Below are positions 6,959 to 10,713 of a DNA stretch of 10,713 nt, piece after piece. The stretch's first letter is position 1; each line of letters opens with the position of its first letter. A model generated the notes under the pieces. The model was not told the DNA's origin and did not search any database. It saw only the letters and a program-made list of their open reading frames with translations. Location: assembly GCA_041594355.1 (NCBI GenBank), contig JBFHMM010000135.1, forward strand, positions 1 through 10,713, in the 5' to 3' direction. The translations under genes and the position numbers were made by a program. Origin of the DNA: JAIUZI01 sp041594355. GTDB lineage: Bacteria > Pseudomonadota > Alphaproteobacteria > Rhodobacterales > Rhodobacteraceae.

Positions 6959-8358
6959 TGGAACCCATCGAAATCGGACTTTGGACCAGCGCCGGAATGC
7001 TGGTGATGGTGGTGCTGGGAATGTGCGTGGCTTTTGCCGCCGGGCTGGCGGGGTTCGTCGGGCTGGTCTGGCTGCGGTGGAACGGGTTCGACTATGATCC
7101 GGACCGGCTGTGGAAGGCCATCGAGATCAGCGTGCGGATCGCCGGGCTGACCCCGCATTCCAAGGTCAGCGCGCATGTGCTGAGTCTGATCCCGGTCTTC
7201 ATCCTGATCGGTTACCTTGCCTATTACGCCAACCTGACCACGGCGCTGTTCGAGGCGGCCAAACGCTGGATCGCCTGGGTGCCCGGCGGCCTGGCGGTTT
7301 CTACCGTCTTTGCGACCGCCGGCTTTGCCGCGGTGTCGGGGGCCAGCGTGGCCACGGCGGCGGTCTTTGCCCGAATCGCCATCCCGGAGATGCTGAAAGT
7401 CGGCTACAACAAGCAGTTCGCAGCGGGCGTGGTGGCCGCCGGCGGTACGCTTGCCTCGCTGATCCCTCCGTCGGCCATTTTGGTGATTTATGCAATCATC
7501 GTAGAGCAGGACGTGGGCAAGCTGTTGCTGGCGGGCTTCATTCCGGGGGCCTTTTCAGCCGTGGTCTACGCAGTGCTGATCATCGGCATCGCCGTTGTGC
7601 TCAAGACCGTTGGACCACCGGTGCGCGGTTTCACCTGGAAACAACGATTTGCCGCGCTGCCTCCGGCCTTGCCGATTGTCGCCGTGGTCGTGATCATCAT
7701 CTTCTTCGTCTACAACCCATTCGGCGACGCCTGGGGCACCCCGACCGAAGGCGGTGCGGTCGGGGCCTTCATCGTGTTCCTGATGGCGCTCTATCGCGGC
7801 ATGCGCTGGAGCGAGCTGAAATCGGCGCTGCTGGACACCGCCAAACTGACGGTGATGATCTTTACCATCATCTGGGGCGTTCTGATCTACGTGCGCTTTC
7901 TTGGGTTTGCCGAACTGCCGGCAGCCTTTGCTGACTGGATTACGTCGCTGACCATGTCGCCGATGCTGATCCTGATCTGCATCCTTTTGGCCTATGCGGT
8001 ACTGGGCATGTTCATGGATGCCATCGGCATGCTGCTGCTGACGTTGCCGGTGGTCTACCCCGCAGTCATGGCTCTGAACGGAGGCGAGGCCGTCGCGGCG
8101 GCTGACAGCGCCTTTGGCATGAACGGCACGATGTGCGCGATCTGGTTCGGCATCCTGGTGGTGAAGATGGCCGAATTCTGCCTGATCACCCCGCCGATCG
8201 GTCTGAACTGCTTTGTCGTGGCCGGTGTGCGGCCGGACCTGAGCGTTCAGGACGTGTTCCGGGGCGTGATGCCGTTTTTTGTGGCCGACGCGGTCACAAT
8301 CGCCCTGCTCGTGGCGTTTCCCGGCATCGTGCTGTACCTGCCCTCGCTGGCGGGATAG
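6958..8358 (+). CDS. TRAP transporter large permease subunit (DctM family)
   Basis: The large membrane subunit that carries out sodium-coupled transport of the substrate handed over by the binding protein. It is 466 residues from the ATG overlapping the dctQ stop, somewhat longer than the roughly 425 usual for DctM. The family signature is clear: GFAAVSGASVATAAVFARIAI at about 122-142, and IPPSAILVIYAIIVEQDVG at 169-187 followed by LLAGFIPG. A second half shows GMFMDAIGMLLLTLPVVYP and EFCLITPPIGLNCFVVAG, the mirrored pore region of the internal repeat. The extra length is partly the segment FDYDPDRLWKAIEISVRIAG near residues 43-62. The open frame extends upstream without interruption, but the start used is supported by the TGATG overlap. 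Confidence 0.95.
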   Translation: MEPIEIGLWTSAGMLVMVVLGMCVAFAAGLAGFVGLVWLRWNGFDYDPDRLWKAIEISVRIAGLTPHSKVSAHVLSLIPVFILIGYLAYYANLTTALFEAAKRWIAWVPGGLAVSTVFATAGFAAVSGASVATAAVFARIAIPEMLKVGYNKQFAAGVVAAGGTLASLIPPSAILVIYAIIVEQDVGKLLLAGFIPGAFSAVVYAVLIIGIAVVLKTVGPPVRGFTWKQRFAALPPALPIVAVVVIIIFFVYNPFGDAWGTPTEGGAVGAFIVFLMALYRGMRWSELKSALLDTAKLTVMIFTIIWGVLIYVRFLGFAELPAAFADWITSLTMSPMLILICILLAYAVLGMFMDAIGMLLLTLPVVYPAVMALNGGEAVAAADSAFGMNGTMCAIWFGILVVKMAEFCLITPPIGLNCFVVAGVRPDLSVQDVFRGVMPFFVADAVTIALLVAFPGIVLYLPSLAG

Positions 8359-8370
8359 GCGGGACCAACG

Positions 8371-8420
8371 GTGGGGGCGCTGCCCCCGCTACGGCATGCC
8401 ACGGCTGCCCAGGGATATTT
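8371..8420. repeat. GC hairpin plus GGGATATTT intergenic repeat (roseobacter type)
   Basis: GGGGGC (8373-8378) and GCCCCC (8382-8387) pair around a 3-base loop and the stem extends by two pairs on each side. About 20 bases on, CCCAGGGATATTT (8408-8420) follows. From memory, GC-hairpin units ending in GGGATATTT are common between genes in Rhodobacteraceae; this appears to be a decayed copy. It starts 13 bases after the dctM stop and may help end that transcript, although no T-run follows the stem directly. Confidence 0.5.
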
Positions 8421-8448
8421 CTCAACAGAAGAAGAGATGGTCCCTGTT

Positions 8449-8631
8449 TCATCCCTTGTCGAATACTTCAGGGGGTTTGAGCGACAGCGTCCCTCATCCA
8501 AAATATGGAATGCGCCGTATATGAAGGCCGGTTCTTTGTCTGGTTGATCGCAGGGACCAACTGCTCATGCTTGCCATCTATCACCCTGGATTCACGAGAT
8601 GAATCCCTAACGAGATTTATGCAACAAAGCC
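8449..8631 (-). pseudogene. Decayed left end of an IS5-family insertion sequence
   Basis: On the minus strand, GGCTTTGTTGCATAAATC (8631-8614) differs at one base from the terminal repeat I recall for IS903, an IS5-family element. Running inward, one frame at 8572-8504 reads KHEQLVPAINQTKNRPSYTAHSI, like the start of IS5-type transposases (TTNWPSYNAAL). After a frameshift, another frame reads GTLSLKPPEVFDKG at about 8493-8452, matching the RGSLSIWFDPEM segment, and then meets TGA at 8451-8449. Most of the transposase is missing and no intact right end is visible, so this is a relic. Confidence 0.6.
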
Positions 8632-8737
8632 GATGAGCACCCTCATGAAACTGTTCAAATAGGGTATCAATGTGGCTTTGTTTCGTGCCGCGAAAGAACG
8701 CGCTTTCAGCGCCAAAAGGAAGTTCGTCTTTCCTAAC
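8632..8737. other. Spacer between IS relic and tRNA promoter
   Basis: No gene is seen. A nine-base GGCTTTGTT at 8674-8682 faces the IS end at 8623-8631 in inverted orientation with 42 bases between, but the match does not continue. The rest shows no clear structure. Confidence 0.4.
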
Positions 8738-8766
8738 TTGACGTCCGACAACCGATATCATAGTAC
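8738..8766 (+). promoter_or_regulatory. Candidate promoter for tRNA-Gly
   Basis: TTGACG (8738-8743) and TAGTAC (8761-8766) are 17 bases apart, ending 13 bases before the tRNA. The -35 is strong, as is common for stable-RNA promoters in alphaproteobacteria; the -10 matches only three of six. An overlapping TATCAT at 8756-8761 is a better -10 but is too close to the -35. Confidence 0.45.
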
Positions 8767-8779
8767 CTGTGATCGTTGA

Positions 8780-8853
8780 GCGGGCGTTGTGTAGTGGTAA
8801 GACCTTAGCCTTCCAAGCTAATGACGCGGGTTCGATTCCCGCCGCCCGCTCCA
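8780..8853 (+). tRNA. tRNA-Gly (anticodon TCC), CCA encoded
   Basis: A cloverleaf can be drawn. The acceptor stem is GCGGGCG (8780-8786) with CGCCCGC (8843-8849), then discriminator T8850 and CCA at 8851-8853. The anticodon stem is TTAGC/GCTAA with loop CTTCCAA (8810-8816), giving anticodon TCC and so glycine codons GGA/GGG. The T-arm is GCGGG-TTCGATT-CCCGC (8826-8842). The D-arm GTGT (8789-8792) with AGAC (8800-8803) contains one G-G mismatch, which is unusual. Everything else looks functional. Confidence 0.95.
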
Positions 8854-9102
8854 AAAATCTCACAAATGACTTCGAAGCTTGCCAATCGTTACCCGTGGCG
8901 TGCTCCTCGGGCGGGCTTCCATTTCCGGCAGGCGATTTCCGCATGCGGGACAGGGCGTATCGCGCGGCCATCCCGTATTTTCGATGCATCGCCCAAAGGG
9001 CGCGGCATAAGCGCGCTTGACCCTGCGCGCTGGCCCGGCCATGAAGCAGGCCGACCGCCGCGGCGCCAAGCCCGGACAGACTATAGCGCCGAAGGACCCG
9101 AC
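8854..9102. other. Spacer between tRNA-Gly and ABC exporter gene
   Basis: I see no convincing gene in these 249 bases. Two perfect 10-base palindromes occur, AAGCGCGCTT at 9009-9018 and CGCCGCGGCG at 9056-9065. The first overlaps a TTGACC (9017-9022) that could be a -35, but no good -10 follows at the right distance. No T-rich terminator follows the tRNA. Confidence 0.4.
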
Positions 9103-10713
9103 ATGGCTCGATCCCGATCCCCCCGTCCCTTAGCAAACGGTGCGCCCGGCGCCACGGAAGAACGGGAACGGTCGCGAAAGATCGGTGTTCTTGGTGCGCT
9201 GTGGCCCTTTATGAAGCCCTACATGCTGCTGATGATCGCGGCGGGCGGCGCGCTGATCTTGACGTCGGCGGTGTCGCTGACACTGCCACTGGCGGTGCGC
9301 CGGGTGGTGGACAATTTCCGTGAGGGCGACGTGGCGCTGCTGGACCGTTATTTCCTGGCCGCGCTGGGCATTGCAGCACTGTTGGCGGTGGGCACCGGGC
9401 TGCGCTATGCGCTGGTTACGCGGCTGGGCGAACGGGTTGTCGCGGACATCCGCAAGGCGGTGTTCGACCGGGTCATCGGGATGAGCCCGCAGTTTTATGA
9501 AAAAATCATGACCGGCGAGGTGCTTAGCCGGATCACCACCGACACCACACTGATTCAGTCGGTGCTGGGGTCGTCCATTTCAATCGCGCTGCGCAACATG
9601 CTGATCTTTGCCGGCGGCATGGTCCTGATGCTGCTGACCTCGGCCAAGCTGACCGGGCTGGTTCTGCTGATCGTGCCGACGGTGATCGTGCCAATCCTGT
9701 TCCTGGGTCGGCGTCTGCGGGTGATCAGCCGTGAAAACCAGGACTGGATCGCGGCGTCGTCGGGCAATGCGTCCGAGGCGCTGGGCGCGGTGCAGACGGT
9801 GCAGGCCTTTACCCATGAAAACGCCAGCCGGACCCAGTTTTCCGACCTGACCGAGACCTCCTACGACGTCTCGATTCGACGGGTGCGGACCCGGGCGCTG
9901 CTGACTGTTATCGTGATCTTTTTGGTCTTTACCGGCATCGTCGGCGTGTTGTGGATGGGCGCGCGCGACGTGCGTGCAGGGGTCATGACCGAGGGCACGT
10001 TGATTCAGTTCGTGATCTATGCGGTTCTGGTCGCGGGATCGGTCGCCGCCCTGTCCGAGATCTGGAGCGAGTTGCAGCGGGCGGCCGGCGCGACAGAACG
10101 GTTGATCGAACTGCTGACCGCGACCGACGCGGTGCAGGACCCGGCCAGCCCGACCGCGCTGCCGACGCCTGTGCGGGGCGAGATCGTCTTTGACGATGTG
10201 ACGTTCCACTATCCGGCGCGGCCGAACGTGGCGGCGCTGAACGGCGTGTCGTTGACCGTGGCTCCGGGCGAGACGGTGGCCTTTGTCGGGCCATCGGGGG
10301 CGGGCAAGACCACAATTGTGCAAATGATCCTGCGGTTTTATGACCCGGACAGTGGCCGGGTGATGCTGGACGATGTGCCACTGACCAACCTGACGCGTAA
10401 CGATTTCCGCAGCGCCATGGCGCTGGTGCCGCAGGATCCGGTGATCTTTGCCGCCTCGGCCCGTGACAACATTCGCTTTGGCCGGCCCGAGGCCACTGAC
10501 GCCGAGGTGGAGGCCGCCGCACAGGCGGCGGCGGCGCATGAGTTCATCAGCGCCTTGCCCGAAGGTTATGACAGCTTTGTCGGGGAACGCGGCGTGATGC
10601 TGTCGGGCGGTCAGAAACAGCGGATCGCCATCGCCCGCGCCATCCTGCGCGACGCACCGGTGCTGCTGCTGGACGAGGCCACCAGTGCCCTGGACGCCGA
10701 GAGCGAACGGGCC
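9103..10713 (+). CDS. MsbA-related ABC exporter, fused permease and ATPase (3' end cut by window)
   Basis: A half-size ABC exporter that works as a homodimer in the inner membrane; substrate unknown, with lipids, peptides or drugs possible. 537 codons are present and the last 60 or so are missing. Residues 1-25 are hydrophilic and rich in Arg/Pro. A six-helix transmembrane domain spans about 30-325, with YEKIMTGEVLSRITTDT in its usual place. The nucleotide-binding domain follows: Walker A GPSGAGKTT at 396-404, Q-loop Gln444 in LVPQDP, signature LSGGQ at 500-504, and Walker B VLLLDEA at 520-526, with Glu525 as the catalytic base. The switch histidine lies beyond the window. GAAGGA six bases before the ATG supports the start. 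The overall sequence resembles the MsbA-related group common in alphaproteobacteria, distinct from true MsbA. Confidence 0.93.
   Translation, partial: MARSRSPRPLANGAPGATEERERSRKIGVLGALWPFMKPYMLLMIAAGGALILTSAVSLTLPLAVRRVVDNFREGDVALLDRYFLAALGIAALLAVGTGLRYALVTRLGERVVADIRKAVFDRVIGMSPQFYEKIMTGEVLSRITTDTTLIQSVLGSSISIALRNMLIFAGGMVLMLLTSAKLTGLVLLIVPTVIVPILFLGRRLRVISRENQDWIAASSGNASEALGAVQTVQAFTHENASRTQFSDLTETSYDVSIRRVRTRALLTVIVIFLVFTGIVGVLWMGARDVRAGVMTEGTLIQFVIYAVLVAGSVAALSEIWSELQRAAGATERLIELLTATDAVQDPASPTALPTPVRGEIVFDDVTFHYPARPNVAALNGVSLTVAPGETVAFVGPSGAGKTTIVQMILRFYDPDSGRVMLDDVPLTNLTRNDFRSAMALVPQDPVIFAASARDNIRFGRPEATDAEVEAAAQAAAAHEFISALPEGYDSFVGERGVMLSGGQKQRIAIARAILRDAPVLLLDEATSALDAESERA

Noticed and set aside
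8826..8853. The 3' end of tRNA-Gly as an integration site
   Set aside because: I found no second copy of the tRNA end and no integrase in the window.
8468..9136. A 222-codon minus-strand frame spanning the tRNA and the IS relic
   Set aside because: It includes the antisense of tRNA-Gly (GIEPASLAWKAKVLPLHNA), a well-known source of false proteins; only the 8504-8572 part looks transposase-derived.
9580..10539. A 319-codon minus-strand frame opposite the ABC exporter
   Set aside because: The plus strand carries Walker A, signature and Walker B motifs; the antisense product is low in complexity and has no domain.
1..10713. CRISPR array, phage, defence or toxin-antitoxin system
   Set aside because: No regularly spaced repeats and no matching gene products were seen on either strand.

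Overview
The window looks like chromosomal DNA from an alphaproteobacterium of the Rhodobacteraceae, probably the roseobacter group. This rests on high-GC coding sequence, gene content typical of that group (an AMP-forming acetyl-CoA synthetase cluster and a TRAP transporter), and an intergenic GC-hairpin plus GGGATATTT element of a kind I associate with these genomes. The placement comes from remembered family resemblance; no search was run.

Left part (1-4703, minus strand): a compact operon reading leftward. Its order is acetyl-CoA synthetase, a zinc-lid adenylate kinase, a small DUF4212 membrane protein, and a VC_2705-type sodium:solute symporter that runs off the left edge. Together these would import a short-chain carboxylate (most likely acetate), activate it to acyl-CoA while releasing AMP and pyrophosphate, and recycle the AMP. 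The promoter probably lies in the AT-rich stretch upstream of 4703.

Centre (4704-8358): a 511-base divergent control region holds several inverted and direct repeats, a leftward promoter candidate and a rightward promoter candidate. To its right is a complete tripartite TRAP transporter: periplasmic binding protein, small membrane subunit, large membrane subunit. A clear intrinsic terminator sits between the binding protein gene and the two membrane genes, which suggests the soluble component is made in excess. The substrate cannot be read from the sequence; its position beside acs hints at an organic acid.

Right part (8359-10713): a 421-base non-coding stretch holds a GC hairpin with a roseobacter-type repeat and the decayed end of an IS5-family insertion sequence. 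A tRNA-Gly(TCC) gene with encoded CCA follows, then a 249-base spacer, and then an MsbA-related half-size ABC exporter (permease plus ATPase) that is cut by the right edge.

I see no CRISPR array, phage module, toxin-antitoxin pair or clearly new defence system. The most unusual items are in the control regions, the EF-hand-like insert in the symporter, the acs-adk coupling and the cysteine pair in the TRAP small subunit.
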